Counted from the first letter of the stretch, positions 1-6,273 are shown. The stretch: DNA of 10,967 nt from CAZDDW01 sp043811105 (GCA_043811105.1 JBDRNK010000085.1:1-10967); one strand, 5' to 3'. Program-made: numbers and translations. The notes: generated by a model from the letters alone, not told the origin.

Positions 1-1181
1 TGGTAATGTGTCAAATCCTTTTGTGCATTTTCTAAGTTTGTTCCATCGAATAGAACTTGCATGGGTTCAAATAGGTCATCGAGTACTAGTACTGGAAATC
101 TAGCTAGGCGATAACCTTGATGGAGGCCTAGGTCATCCATGACCAGTTCCGGGGTTCTGTTGTTAATATAGATACCAGAATTCTCTCGTTCACAGTTCCA
201 GTACAAGAGCCACTGTTGGGCTTCCACTAGGAAGTCTGTTTTTGTTTTAATATGATATCCACGAGGAACATAGAATTCTTCATCGTCACTTCGGTGAGAC
301 CTCTCAACTAAATTCTGTTTCCACTTCACTCCTTCTGTTTGGATTACAGAGGCATTCAAGAAAGCAAGCCTTTTATTCCATGCGGTCAGTTTTTTCTCTG
401 AACTACTACAGAACTCTGAACCGCCGTCTACCTGCACCTGTATGTGGTGCCAATGACCATGAGCACGGAGCCAATGAACCACAAAGACAAGGAAGGTGAA
501 TCCATACCAGCTATTGAGGTTATGTGACCAGGCCAGAAAGCGTGTACGTGTTTTAGCATCAATGATAGTCCATTGGTATCTGGGTAAATCTTTGTTATTT
601 TTGAATAGGTTATAGATTTCTATGGGAAGAGCCTTCTGGTCCAGAATGTCCTTTGTATCGTACTGTAAGTGCTCAAAAGCCCCTATTTCACTATAATTAT
701 AGAGTGCGCGTCTATTACCGTTCATTGTTCTTTTGGTCTTCTTTTTGAGGTTGTTTCTTTTGTATACTCCACGTATCTTCGAAAGTGTGTAGACGGTCAT
801 GTTCTCTCCACTGCGTTTCAGGTGGCTGTACAAACGCTTGGCACCAAACCCTAATGAGGCCTGACGCTCAACAATGAAAGCCTCTTCCTCACCACGTAGT
901 TGAGTGGGATGAGCGTGAGGAGTTGATGGTTTTGCCAGCAGAAATGAGAATACGTCTTCCAGGATATCGACTGAGATGTGCTGAGAGTTTTTGAGATATT
1001 TCCAAGCATTCTCAGATGCCTCATTCTTGCACAAAGCGACAACAGACCCTACAGTATTGCGGTGACATGAGACTTTCTGAGCAATCTCTACTTGAGAAAT
1101 ATGATCATAAAAATAGTGACGAGCGATCTTGAAACGTGTGAGAATGTGACCTTCCACTTTGCAATTTTCTTTATAAGGCAT
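1..1181 (-). CDS. DDE integrase-core transposase, C-terminus cut by window edge
   Basis: An open frame runs from ATG at 1181 (MPYKENCK) to the left edge with no stop, giving 393 visible residues. The N-terminal part (about residues 15-50, with the stretch ISQVEIAQKVSCHRNTV) reads as a helix-turn-helix. The second half resembles an rve/IS481-like integrase core: a first acidic site near LQYDTKDI, then IIDAKTRTRFLAW, a second aspartate in QVDGGSEFC, and a glutamate in NLVERSHRS 41 residues later, followed by conserved-looking DDEEFYVPRG. This fits a DDE transposase that binds its element ends and cuts and joins DNA. A hairpin lies just upstream of the start (1195-1248). I did not find element ends, and the 3' end is outside the window. 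The catalytic assignment is by motif spacing only; another rve-fold recombinase is possible. Confidence 0.8.
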   Translation of the reverse strand, partial: MPYKENCKVEGHILTRFKIARHYFYDHISQVEIAQKVSCHRNTVGSVVALCKNEASENAWKYLKNSQHISVDILEDVFSFLLAKPSTPHAHPTQLRGEEEAFIVERQASLGFGAKRLYSHLKRSGENMTVYTLSKIRGVYKRNNLKKKTKRTMNGNRRALYNYSEIGAFEHLQYDTKDILDQKALPIEIYNLFKNNKDLPRYQWTIIDAKTRTRFLAWSHNLNSWYGFTFLVFVVHWLRAHGHWHHIQVQVDGGSEFCSSSEKKLTAWNKRLAFLNASVIQTEGVKWKQNLVERSHRSDDEEFYVPRGYHIKTKTDFLVEAQQWLLYWNCERENSGIYINNRTPELVMDDLGLHQGYRLARFPVLVLDDLFEPMQVLFDGTNLENAQKDLTHY

Positions 1182-1194
1182 TACGATTGAACAT

Positions 1195-1248
1195 AGCGGC
1201 ATAGGATAGAATGTTATGTGTTACAACTTACATTCTACCTGTGTCGCT
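1195..1248. repeat. Imperfect inverted repeat upstream of the transposase
   Basis: The arms 1195-1214 and 1230-1248 are near complements (AGCGGCATAGGATAGAATGT against ACATTCTACCTGTGTCGCT, with one gap and two mismatches) around a 15-nt loop. The repeat begins 14 bp before the transposase ATG. It could be a transposon end, a transposase-binding operator or a 5' UTR hairpin; a T-rich stretch follows on the plus strand. The rest of 1249-1400 is AT-rich, and I see nothing else in it. Confidence 0.5.
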
Positions 1249-1401
1249 TTTATTTGAATAATAAGCCATTTGCCAAGAATAACTCACGATACCGCTTTCT
1301 ACGATAAATTCTCTTCCTCCAATCCTTCAGAAATAGAAATATTACTTTCTTGGAATGCACAAAAGGTATTCTACTAGCTATGTTTTTCAGAAAAAATAAC
1401 G

Positions 1402-1430
1402 TTGACGGCTTACAGAAAATGTTATAAAAT
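1402..1430 (+). promoter_or_regulatory. Promoter of tRNA-Gly
   Basis: TTGACG (1402-1407), a 17-bp spacer and TAAAAT (1425-1430) form a good sigma-70-type promoter on the plus strand. It lies about 50 bp before the tRNA-Gly 5' end, with no gene between. Confidence 0.7.
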
Positions 1431-1487
1431 CACCACTACAAAGACGATGATAAATTGTGGAGAGGGCCTACATTCGGTAGGTTTTAT

Positions 1488-1562
1488 GCGGGAATAGCTC
1501 AGTGGTAGAGCGTCTCCTTGCCAAGGAGAAGGCCGCGGGTTCGATACCCGTTTCCCGCTCCA
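1488..1562 (+). tRNA. tRNA-Gly (anticodon GCC)
   Basis: A full cloverleaf is visible. The acceptor arms are GCGGGAA (1488-1494) and TTCCCGC (1552-1558). The D arm is GCTC/GAGC. The anticodon stem TCTCC/GGAGA closes the loop TTGCCAA, so the anticodon is GCC and the tRNA reads GGC/GGU. The T arm is GCGGG-TTCGATA-CCCGT. The discriminator T (1559) is followed by an encoded CCA (1560-1562), so no CCA addition is needed. Confidence 0.97.
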
Positions 1563-1599
1563 CCCCACGTCGCTCGAGCGAAGCTCGAGCTATGTGGGG
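1563..1599 (+). other. Strong hairpin abutting the tRNA-Gly 3' end
   Basis: Directly after the encoded CCA comes a nested palindrome: CCCCAC (1563-1568) pairs with GTGGGG (1594-1599), and inside it GCTCGAGC (1572-1579) pairs with GCTCGAGC (1583-1590) around the triloop GAA. In RNA this would be a stable 3' trailer starting at the CCA, perhaps guiding 3' processing. A smaller GTGG/CCAC hairpin (1622-1633) follows before the terminator. Confidence 0.75.
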
Positions 1600-1636
1600 T
1601 GTCCCACGAAGCCTTGGCGAAGTGGAACTCCACCAC

Positions 1637-1661
1637 AAAACCGACCTGACCGGTCGGTTTT
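1637..1661 (+). terminator. Rho-independent terminator of tRNA-Gly
   Basis: AAAACCGACC (1637-1646) and GGTCGGTTTT (1652-1661) are perfect complements around a 5-nt loop, followed by a T-rich stretch. This fits termination of the tRNA-Gly transcript. Confidence 0.8.
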
Positions 1662-1670
1662 GTGTTTGTA

Positions 1671-1697
1671 TAAAAAAAGCGTGTCTAGAAGACACGC
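1671..1697 (-). terminator. Terminator of the hypothetical gene 1685-2329, containing its stop codon
   Basis: On the minus strand GCGTGTCT (1697-1690), loop TCT and AGACACGC (1686-1679) are followed by seven T (1678-1672): a textbook intrinsic terminator. The TAG stop of the upstream gene (1687-1685) spans the loop and the second arm, so translation ends inside the terminator. Confidence 0.9.
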
Positions 1698-2329
1698 AAG
1701 AGGCTAGTGCGAAAAATCAGACTGTCTCCTTGGTCACCAAGCATGATGGTTGGAATTCGGTCTTGATTTGCCCGATCATCAACAACAGGCTGCAAAGCCT
1801 GACTAGCTGAAATGATCTGGAACTTAGCTGATTCAGCACTAAGCAAAATGAACAAACCTCGACCGGCTTTTCGAAAAAACACAGTTTTCCAAAAAACCAA
1901 AGCCATAATCTGATCAGAGTCACCTTCACCATAATTTCCACGACGAACCAAACGAAGATACTGATCACTGCCCTCGATCACATCAACAATCAAACCTTCA
2001 GACAAAAGGATTAGATCAAGCTGATCAGGGTCGCCCTGGAAAGCAAGCGAGTCTTTGCATCCTTGAACCTCAGCTTGCATGTCTTCATGGGTACAGAGCC
2101 AAGAAAACAACCAAGCCCCGCCTGGCAGAAACTCTAGGGTGCGCCCAAAGATTCGCAAAGCAGGCCGTGATGTTTTGATTCCTGAACCGTACACCAAATG
2201 ACATGGACGATTTTCGTGAATCGAAGGCTCGACATAGAGCCCTAGTGTTATCTTGAAGATTCCCAACAACTCAGCTTTGGTTCTTGGAAAAACCAAATTC
2301 AGATATTGGAAGAAGCCTTGTTCTTTCAT
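1685..2329 (-). CDS. Hypothetical protein, 214 aa
   Basis: I do not recognise this protein. The start at 2329 (MKEQGFFQYLNLVFPRTKAE) is chosen because AAGGAG lies 7 nt upstream on the minus strand; the frame stays open 20 codons further, but without such a site. There is no signal peptide and no clear membrane segment. The protein is mixed in composition, with hydrophobic-aromatic stretches (LVFWKTVFF, RGLFILLSAES) typical of a soluble alpha/beta fold. It has its own promoter (2361-2389) and its own terminator, which overlaps its stop codon, so it is a monocistronic unit. I assign no function. Gene status is supported by the ribosome site, promoter and terminator. Confidence 0.8.
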   Translation of the reverse strand: MKEQGFFQYLNLVFPRTKAELLGIFKITLGLYVEPSIHENRPCHLVYGSGIKTSRPALRIFGRTLEFLPGGAWLFSWLCTHEDMQAEVQGCKDSLAFQGDPDQLDLILLSEGLIVDVIEGSDQYLRLVRRGNYGEGDSDQIMALVFWKTVFFRKAGRGLFILLSAESAKFQIISASQALQPVVDDRANQDRIPTIMLGDQGDSLIFRTSLLRVF

Positions 2330-2360
2330 GGTTAGCTCCTTAAATGAACGGTGTTTACAC

Positions 2361-2389
2361 ACTTTAGCAGAACAAATCAGGCTTGACAA
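2361..2389 (-). promoter_or_regulatory. Promoter of the hypothetical gene 1685-2329
   Basis: On the minus strand, TTGTCA (2389-2384), 17 bp and TAAAGT (2366-2361) give a promoter about 30 bp before the ATG. Its -35 box overlaps the -35 box of the divergent plus-strand promoter (2383-2388) by five bases, so the two promoters probably compete for polymerase. Confidence 0.6.
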
Positions 2390-2411
2390 ACTGTTTCTTT
2401 TTGGCTATCAT
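2383..2411 (+). promoter_or_regulatory. Consensus-like promoter upstream of the HNH gene
   Basis: TTGACA (2383-2388), 17 bp and TATCAT (2406-2411) form a near-consensus sigma-70 promoter. A transcript from here would carry about 80 nt before the HNH ATG, including a small bulged hairpin (CCAC/GTGG outside ATGG/CCAT, roughly 2415-2441). A second promoter lies just downstream. Confidence 0.7.
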
Positions 2412-2460
2412 CAAGCCACGTTGCGATGGCGGAACCATGTGGAAAACGCTAAATACTGTC

Positions 2461-2489
2461 TTTACAATGCGTCTACCAATTGCTATACT
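2461..2489 (+). promoter_or_regulatory. Proximal promoter of the HNH gene, leaderless
   Basis: TTTACA (2461-2466), 17 bp and TATACT (2484-2489) end 8 nt before the ATG at 2498. Initiation about 7 nt after the -10 would put the mRNA 5' end at or next to the start codon. There is no ribosome site, which is consistent with a leaderless message. Confidence 0.65.
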
Positions 2490-2497
2490 TAGTACAC

Positions 2498-3004
2498 ATG
2501 AAACCTAGAAAATGGACAAAAAAAGACTTAGTTCAGGCGGCTCGCGAATCAACGAGTATTCGACAAGTGCTTGGTAAGCTGGGCCTAAAGCAGGCTGGTG
2601 GTAATTATACGCAAATTAAAAAATATTTAAGGCAATACGAAATAAACATCAAACACTTCCGAGGTCAAGGATGGAATAAAGGTTTAAAAATTCCTCGAAA
2701 CCCGGTCATTCCACTAGAACAAATCTTGGTAAAAAATAGCAACTTCCAAAGCCACAAGCTCAAACAGCGTTTATTCAACAATAAATTAAAACCAATGCGC
2801 TGTGAAGAATGTGGCTGGGCAGAACATTCAACAGATGGACGACTTCCCCTAGAGATGGACCACATCAATGGAAACGCGTGTGACAATCGACTATGTAATC
2901 TAAGAATCTTGTGTCCAAACTGCCATAGTTTAAAAACAACCCATCGAGGCAGAAATATTAATAAATGCGGGCCGGTGGCGGAAAGGTATACGCGCAGCAC
3001 TTAA
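2498..3004 (+). CDS. HNH endonuclease, 168 aa, 3' end inside tRNA-Leu
   Basis: This is a probable DNA-cutting HNH nuclease. The C-terminal half has a zinc-ribbon HNH layout: CEEC (Cys102, Cys105), MDHINGN with Asp121 and His122, Asn130 and Asn134 (DNRLCN), and CPNCH (Cys139, Cys142, His143). The N-terminal 55 residues (WTKKDLVQAARESTSIRQVLGKLGL) look like a helical DNA-binding region, as in phage and homing HNH proteins. ATG at 2498 is preferred over the in-frame TTG at 2480, which would lie upstream of the likely transcript start. The HNH fold ends near residue 153; residues 158-168 (GPVAERYTRST) are encoded by the first 36 bases of tRNA-Leu. The gene and tRNA share a strand and probably a transcript. 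Confidence 0.88.
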   Translation: MKPRKWTKKDLVQAARESTSIRQVLGKLGLKQAGGNYTQIKKYLRQYEINIKHFRGQGWNKGLKIPRNPVIPLEQILVKNSNFQSHKLKQRLFNNKLKPMRCEECGWAEHSTDGRLPLEMDHINGNACDNRLCNLRILCPNCHSLKTTHRGRNINKCGPVAERYTRST

Positions 3005-3054
3005 AATGCTGTCCGCGAAAGCGGGTGAGGGTTCGATCCCCTCTCGGCCCACCA
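2969..3054 (+). tRNA. tRNA-Leu (anticodon TAA)
   Basis: This is a class II tRNA of 86 nt with encoded CCA (3052-3054). The acceptor GGGCCGG (2969-2975) pairs with TCGGCCC (3044-3050), with A3051 as discriminator. The anticodon stem CAGCA/TGCTG closes the loop CTTAAAA, so the anticodon is TAA (reads UUA/UUG). A variable arm follows (TCCGCGAAAGCGGGTGA region), then the T arm with GTTCGATCC. The first 36 nt are also the end of the HNH reading frame. No separate promoter is visible upstream, so it is probably transcribed from the HNH promoters. Confidence 0.96.
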
Positions 3055-3109
3055 TCCCCCGTCGTCCTCCACTACTACACACGACTTGGTAGTGGGGGAC
3101 TATGGGGGA
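3055..3109 (+). other. Long hairpin abutting the tRNA-Leu 3' end
   Basis: Immediately after CCA, TCCCCC (3055-3060) pairs with GGGGGA (3104-3109), GTCC with GGAC, and CCACTAC with GTAGTGG around a loop of about 13 nt. The position and style match the hairpin that follows tRNA-Gly, although the sequences differ. Confidence 0.7.
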
Positions 3110-3151
3110 TATTCCAAACAACCCGATCACCAGAAGCTCCGACAGGATCGA

Positions 3152-3180
3152 AAAAAATCGAGTCTAGGACTCGGTTTTTT
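3152..3180. terminator. Bidirectional terminator between tRNA-Leu and the J-domain gene
   Basis: AAAAAATCGAGTC (3152-3164) and GACTCGGTTTTTT (3168-3180) are complementary with one G-T pair around TAG. Runs of T on both strands let it end the tRNA-Leu transcript and the convergent J-domain mRNA, whose stop is 2 bp away. A close relative of this stem occurs at 4813-4834. Confidence 0.9.
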
Positions 3181-3181
3181 G

Positions 3182-4456
3182 TTATTTTTCTTTTTTGCCT
3201 TTATTCACCCGCTTGATAAAATCAAAGGCGGCGTTTATCTTTTTCATCTGATTCTCAGCTTCTTCCGACTTGTTTCTGTCTGGATGATATTTCATGGCCA
3301 GCTGATAATAAGCTTTTTTAATTTCTATTTCTGTTGCATTAGACTCAAGCCCGAGACGCGACCAAGCCCAATTTATATCTCCAATGTCAATCATTATTTG
3401 ATCGTCTTCTTCATGTATTGTTTCTCCGGCCAAAGTTTTTCTAATCTTCCCAAATAAACGATCGCAGTGTTTAACCGTTCCGGTAGCAGACCCTGATCTT
3501 TTCTTTTTCATTTCAGTTAGTTGTTCTTCAAACCCTTTTATTTCATCCTGACTAACTTCTTCTTTTGCCAACAAGCGTTGCAACAAATCTTTTAATTTTC
3601 CCTCAAGAGCCAAAGACTCTCTTGGTAGGGTAACACTATCTTTTAAATGATCGAGAAACTCATTTAGCCCTTGAGCTCTTTTTTGACAATCGTCTCTATT
3701 TTGTTCCTTTAGCATTCTGGCAGCTATTTCTTGAAGTTGATGACTTTTATATTCTAATCGCTCAATTTCTTTTAACTTATCTCTTTCACCCTCTTCAGAC
3801 CCAAAAGTTTTTCTATAATCTTGAATGGTTTCAAAGTGATACATTCGAAAGTCGGTCAGATCCCTGAATAAACTTTCTTCAATTTCTTCAAAATTAAACA
3901 AAGTCGGTTCGCCTAGATAACGTTTAAATTTGCTTTCCAAACGGGTTAGTTCAAAAATGAATTCCATTTTTTCTTTTTCAGATAATTCTAAACACCCAAG
4001 AGTATATCGAGCCTGATCAATATGTTCTTCAACTTCTTGAACTGACATTGATCGTCCAGAAGGAAATTTATTTATTGGACTATTAACATAACCAAAGGTG
4101 TCAATTTGTGAATCAACAAAAGGTATATATTGTTTATATACTTGTTTTTCAATCACCTGAATTTTTCCTTCCAACTCGGCTTTTAATTCTGGGTCTTTGA
4201 TTTTTTCCAGAAAGTTAGTCCTGGTGTGGTCTATATTATCCCAAATCAATTCCGGATCAGTTACTGCAAACCTGCTTTTTTCACCAGTAAAAGGATCTTC
4301 TTTTGGGTGAGACAATTGACGATTTATATAATCCAGCTCTCGCAAAATTGTTCCCCGCAACTTTTCTTCCTCTTTTATTTCCTGATCGGTTGGTGCATAC
4401 TCTGGTGATGTCGGGTCTAGATAGGTTCCCCAATCATGTTTTGAAATTCTTGACAT
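3182..4456 (-). CDS. Protein with C-terminal J domain, about 424 aa
   Basis: The last 65 or so residues are a DnaJ-type J domain: WAWSRLGLESNATEIEIKKAYYQLAMKYHPDRN, with the invariant HPD at about residues 391-393. J domains stimulate the ATPase of DnaK/Hsp70. The rest is highly charged, Glu/Lys-rich and probably largely helical or coiled coil (for example KEIERLEYKSHQLQEIAARML); it has no glycine/phenylalanine region and no zinc fingers, so this is not a classical DnaJ. Start at 4456 (MSRISKHDWGTYL) is preferred because a promoter (4479-4507) would begin transcription downstream of the other ATG at 4480; the longer start would add MFLINFNA. The J domain is at the C-terminus instead of the usual N-terminus. 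The bulk of the protein is unrecognised. Confidence 0.85.
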   Translation of the reverse strand: MSRISKHDWGTYLDPTSPEYAPTDQEIKEEEKLRGTILRELDYINRQLSHPKEDPFTGEKSRFAVTDPELIWDNIDHTRTNFLEKIKDPELKAELEGKIQVIEKQVYKQYIPFVDSQIDTFGYVNSPINKFPSGRSMSVQEVEEHIDQARYTLGCLELSEKEKMEFIFELTRLESKFKRYLGEPTLFNFEEIEESLFRDLTDFRMYHFETIQDYRKTFGSEEGERDKLKEIERLEYKSHQLQEIAARMLKEQNRDDCQKRAQGLNEFLDHLKDSVTLPRESLALEGKLKDLLQRLLAKEEVSQDEIKGFEEQLTEMKKKRSGSATGTVKHCDRLFGKIRKTLAGETIHEEDDQIMIDIGDINWAWSRLGLESNATEIEIKKAYYQLAMKYHPDRNKSEEAENQMKKINAAFDFIKRVNKGKKEK

Positions 4457-4478
4457 AGCGTTGAAATTAATTAAGAAC

Positions 4479-4507
4479 ATCTTACCTAATTAATTATCAA
4501 AGAACAA
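4479..4507 (-). promoter_or_regulatory. Promoter of the J-domain gene
   Basis: On the minus strand TTGTTC (4507-4502), 17 bp and TAAGAT (4484-4479). It is back to back with the plus-strand promoter at 4509-4537. It supports the ATG at 4456 as the start. Confidence 0.5.
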
Positions 4508-4508
4508 C

Positions 4509-4537
4509 TTGCACATCTACTCAATCTCAGCCATAAT
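4509..4537 (+). promoter_or_regulatory. Promoter of the left leader copy
   Basis: TTGCAC (4509-4514), 17 bp and CATAAT (4532-4537). Both hexamers are identical in the right copy (7869-7897), while six spacer bases and the bases after the -10 have changed. This is the pattern expected of a working promoter. Transcription would start near 4544, just before the hairpin leader. Confidence 0.7.
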
Positions 4538-4548
4538 ACAAGCACATG

Positions 4549-4683
4549 CCCAGCAGGAAAACTTTGAATTTCAGGAGTTGGGTGTATTTAACAAACGCTG
4601 CTAAGAAAGTTAACCGTTGTTGGTTTTTAGCAACGTCATCTATACTATAAAACTAACTAAAAATTCAAAGTTTTACTGCTGGG
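4549..4683 (+). promoter_or_regulatory. Structured 5' leader, left copy
   Basis: This is the second copy of the hairpin element described at 7909-8043. The outer arms are 4549-4574 and 4657-4683. Position 4572 is C instead of T, which weakens one pair of the outer stem. It ends at the base before the ATG at 4685. Confidence 0.7.
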
Positions 4684-4684
4684 T

Positions 4685-4798
4685 ATGATCGAACGACCAG
4701 ATGAACTTAAAAAAGAAGAACGGCCTGTAGATAATAATACTGATCAACAGATGGTCATCAAGGCCACCAAAGGTGAGTTCCTGAATAGCTCCTTTTAA
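4685..4798 (+). pseudogene. Truncated ruvB start, 37-codon reading frame
   Basis: ATG at 4685 opens a frame beginning MIERPDELKKEERP, nearly the same as the RuvB start MIERPDELNKEERP. After about residue 21 it departs from RuvB and ends at TAA 4796-4798; none of the AAA+ domain is present. A terminator follows at 4813-4834. It is most likely a fragment left by duplication of the ruvB 5' region. Because promoter, leader, ATG, stop and terminator are all intact, it could still make a short transcript and peptide. There is no evidence that the peptide has a function. Confidence 0.75.
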
Positions 4799-4812
4799 CC
4801 ACACTCTCAAAT

Positions 4813-4834
4813 CGAGTCCTGGGCTCGGTTTTTT
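4813..4834 (+). terminator. Terminator after the truncated ruvB copy
   Basis: CGAGTC (4813-4818) pairs with GGCTCG (4822-4827, one G-T pair) around CTG, followed by GTTTTTT. It resembles the terminator at 3152-3180 in stem sequence. The RT stop codon (4835-4833) lies in its T-run on the other strand. Confidence 0.8.
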
Positions 4835-5836
4835 ACAAAATATTCTTTATCCTTTTCTGTAACTCATACGTATCGGCGTGTGAACATAATCCAAGATATG
4901 AGGTCTTGTTTTCTTGGTTTACCTTCCGAATCATTCGCTTTACCGTCTTATTGCGAAGCACTGTGGCACGTCCAAATAATACATATCCAACAAAATCAAT
5001 TCCTTGGGATGGCGTTCGTTTGAATATTTTATTAGGATGAATAGATAACCGTAACTTTATTTGTAAAAAATTTTGGATGACCGGTATTAATTCATCAAGG
5101 TGTTTCCTATCATGATGCAAAATTAAAAAATCATCACAATATCGAAGGTAAAATTTTTCTCTAAGTTGGAACTTCACAAAACGATCCAGTTCGTGCATAT
5201 AGACATTGGCAAATAGTTGACTGGTTAGATTACCCAAAGGAATTCCTTTATACGGGCCAACTTGGAAACTCGAGATTATTTTCTGCAACAATTTTAAAGT
5301 CGGTTACATGAAATTTGTTTCGAGAGTAGCCCTAATAAAATAGTTTGATCGACACTTGCAAAAAACTTTTTAATGTCACCTTTTAGAGCATTGGTGGTTC
5401 TTGTATTATTAAACGATGATTTTGTAAGAAAATATCTCAATCTTTCAGCGGCTGCGAGTGTGCCTTTGCCTATTCTGCAGGAATAACTATCATAAATAAA
5501 TCGTTTTTCAAAAAACGGCTCAATAACATTAACAATAGCTTGGTGTACGACCCTGTCTTTTACACTTGCTTTGTGAATTTGACGTCTTTTTGGATCATGA
5601 ACAATAAAAGGTTCGTAGGGGTCATGTTGATATGTTCCTGACAATAATTCGTAATGAAGTTGAAATATGTTATCCTCTAGCTTAAGCTCGTATTCCATTA
5701 CATCTTTTCTTTTGCGCTTACCTTTGCAAAATTTACTCCAGGCTAAAAATAAATTATCGACTGAACAAATCCTAATAAATAATTCATCGTTTTTATGAAT
5801 AAAAGTTCCAGTATCGTCCCCCCCCCCCCGACACAT
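4833..5836 (-). pseudogene. DGR reverse transcriptase, split by one frameshift
   Basis: Two frames together cover a whole group II-like RT of DGR type, about 335 residues. The first (5836-5294) carries CSVDNLFLAW, YDSYSCRIGKGT and the catalytic-aspartate motif LKGDIKKFFASVD (Asp154). The second (5303-4833) carries IPLGNLTSQ, the (I/L/V)GxxxSQ signature of DGR RTs, and the active site YCDD (YLRYCDDFLIL). The enzyme copies TR RNA with errors at adenines to make mutagenic cDNA. The frames meet in a 10-base window (5294-5303); a -1 shift or a one-base loss is needed to join them, and no slippery heptamer is present there. The start is doubtful: ATG 5836 is followed at once by a G12 tract, and the usual N-terminal Met near residue 13 is an ATT codon. 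The RT is either inactivated or affected by sequence error. Confidence 0.88.
5818..5829. repeat. C12/G12 homopolymer at the RT start
   Basis: Twelve consecutive C on the plus strand fall in codons 3-6 of the RT frame (read as G12) and just before the avd start on the other strand. It is the longest G/C homopolymer in an otherwise AT-rich stretch. A change in its length would shift the RT frame. Confidence 0.9.
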
Positions 5837-5864
5837 GGGGAATCAAAGAAAGTTGGTTCATATC

Positions 5865-6218
5865 ATGTTTGACCTGCCAGTTATCCAAGCGCTTTATGAC
5901 GCCAATAAATCCTGGCATGAGTTAGTGCTTAAATTTCCTAAAGCCCAGCGTTATGGTTTAGGCAACAAATGTGGTGAGTATTTACTACGCATTACTGAAC
6001 TGGCTCTAGAAGCTGCTGCTGAACAAGATATTAATCTCAAATTACAATCCATTAATATTGCCAGCAACAAGCTGGATATCTTAAAACTTTTAGTCAGACT
6101 TTGCAAAGATTGTAAGTGTATTTCAAATGCACAATATATTACCACGGAATCTAATCTTCAAAATATTGGCAAACAAATTGGCGGTTGGATAAATGATTTG
6201 AACAAGCGGAATAAATAG
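5865..6218 (+). CDS. avd: DGR accessory variability determinant (Avd-like four-helix protein)
   Basis: This is a 117-residue all-helical protein with the layout of the bAvd / 23S rRNA intervening-sequence four-helix family: FDLPVIQALYDANKSWHELVLKFPKAQRYGLGNKC, a hydrophobic second helix (LLRITELALEAA), a SNKLDILKLLVRLCKD helix, and the terminal IGKQIGGWINDLNK. In characterised DGRs, Avd forms a positively charged pentamer that binds the RT and template RNA and is needed for cDNA synthesis. Start at 5865 fits the usual beginning of the family; ATG 5835 in the same frame would add ten residues just after the C12 tract. Neither start has a clear ribosome site. Unlike most DGRs, avd points away from the RT and is convergent with the TR. 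Confidence 0.85.
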   Translation: MFDLPVIQALYDANKSWHELVLKFPKAQRYGLGNKCGEYLLRITELALEAAAEQDINLKLQSINIASNKLDILKLLVRLCKDCKCISNAQYITTESNLQNIGKQIGGWINDLNKRNK

Positions 6219-6232
6219 TTTGTTCGCATAAT

Positions 6233-6259
6233 AAAGAAACGCTTTTTGGGCGTTTCTTT
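6233..6259. terminator. Hairpin after avd, next to the TR
   Basis: AAAGAAACGC (6233-6242) and GCGTTTCTTT (6250-6259) are a perfect 10-bp inverted repeat around a T-rich 7-nt loop, 14 bp after the avd stop. There is no good T-run after it on the plus strand. It may end avd transcription, or mark the 3' side of the template RNA on the minus strand, 14 bp past the TR. Confidence 0.6.
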
Positions 6260-6273
6260 GAATATGTGGGCAG

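Larger units (their letters stand above)
4507..4747 (+). repeat. Left direct repeat: ruvB promoter, leader and 5' codons
   Basis: This segment matches 7867-8107 at a constant offset of 3360 bp without gaps. From 4544 to 4710 only two bases differ (4572 C/T and 4699 A/G). Similarity falls off after codon 9 of the reading frame, and it is patchy upstream except at the two promoter hexamers. The two copies bracket the entire DGR. Confidence 0.93.

Noticed and set aside
17..1366. 13-bp perfect inverted repeat (17-29 with 1354-1366) that might mark transposon ends
   Set aside because: One copy is inside the transposase coding frame, no target duplication is seen, and one such match is expected by chance in a window of this size.
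5294..5303. Programmed -1 frameshift in the RT
   Set aside because: No slippery heptamer in the correct phase at the only place where the frames overlap; indel or sequence error fits better.
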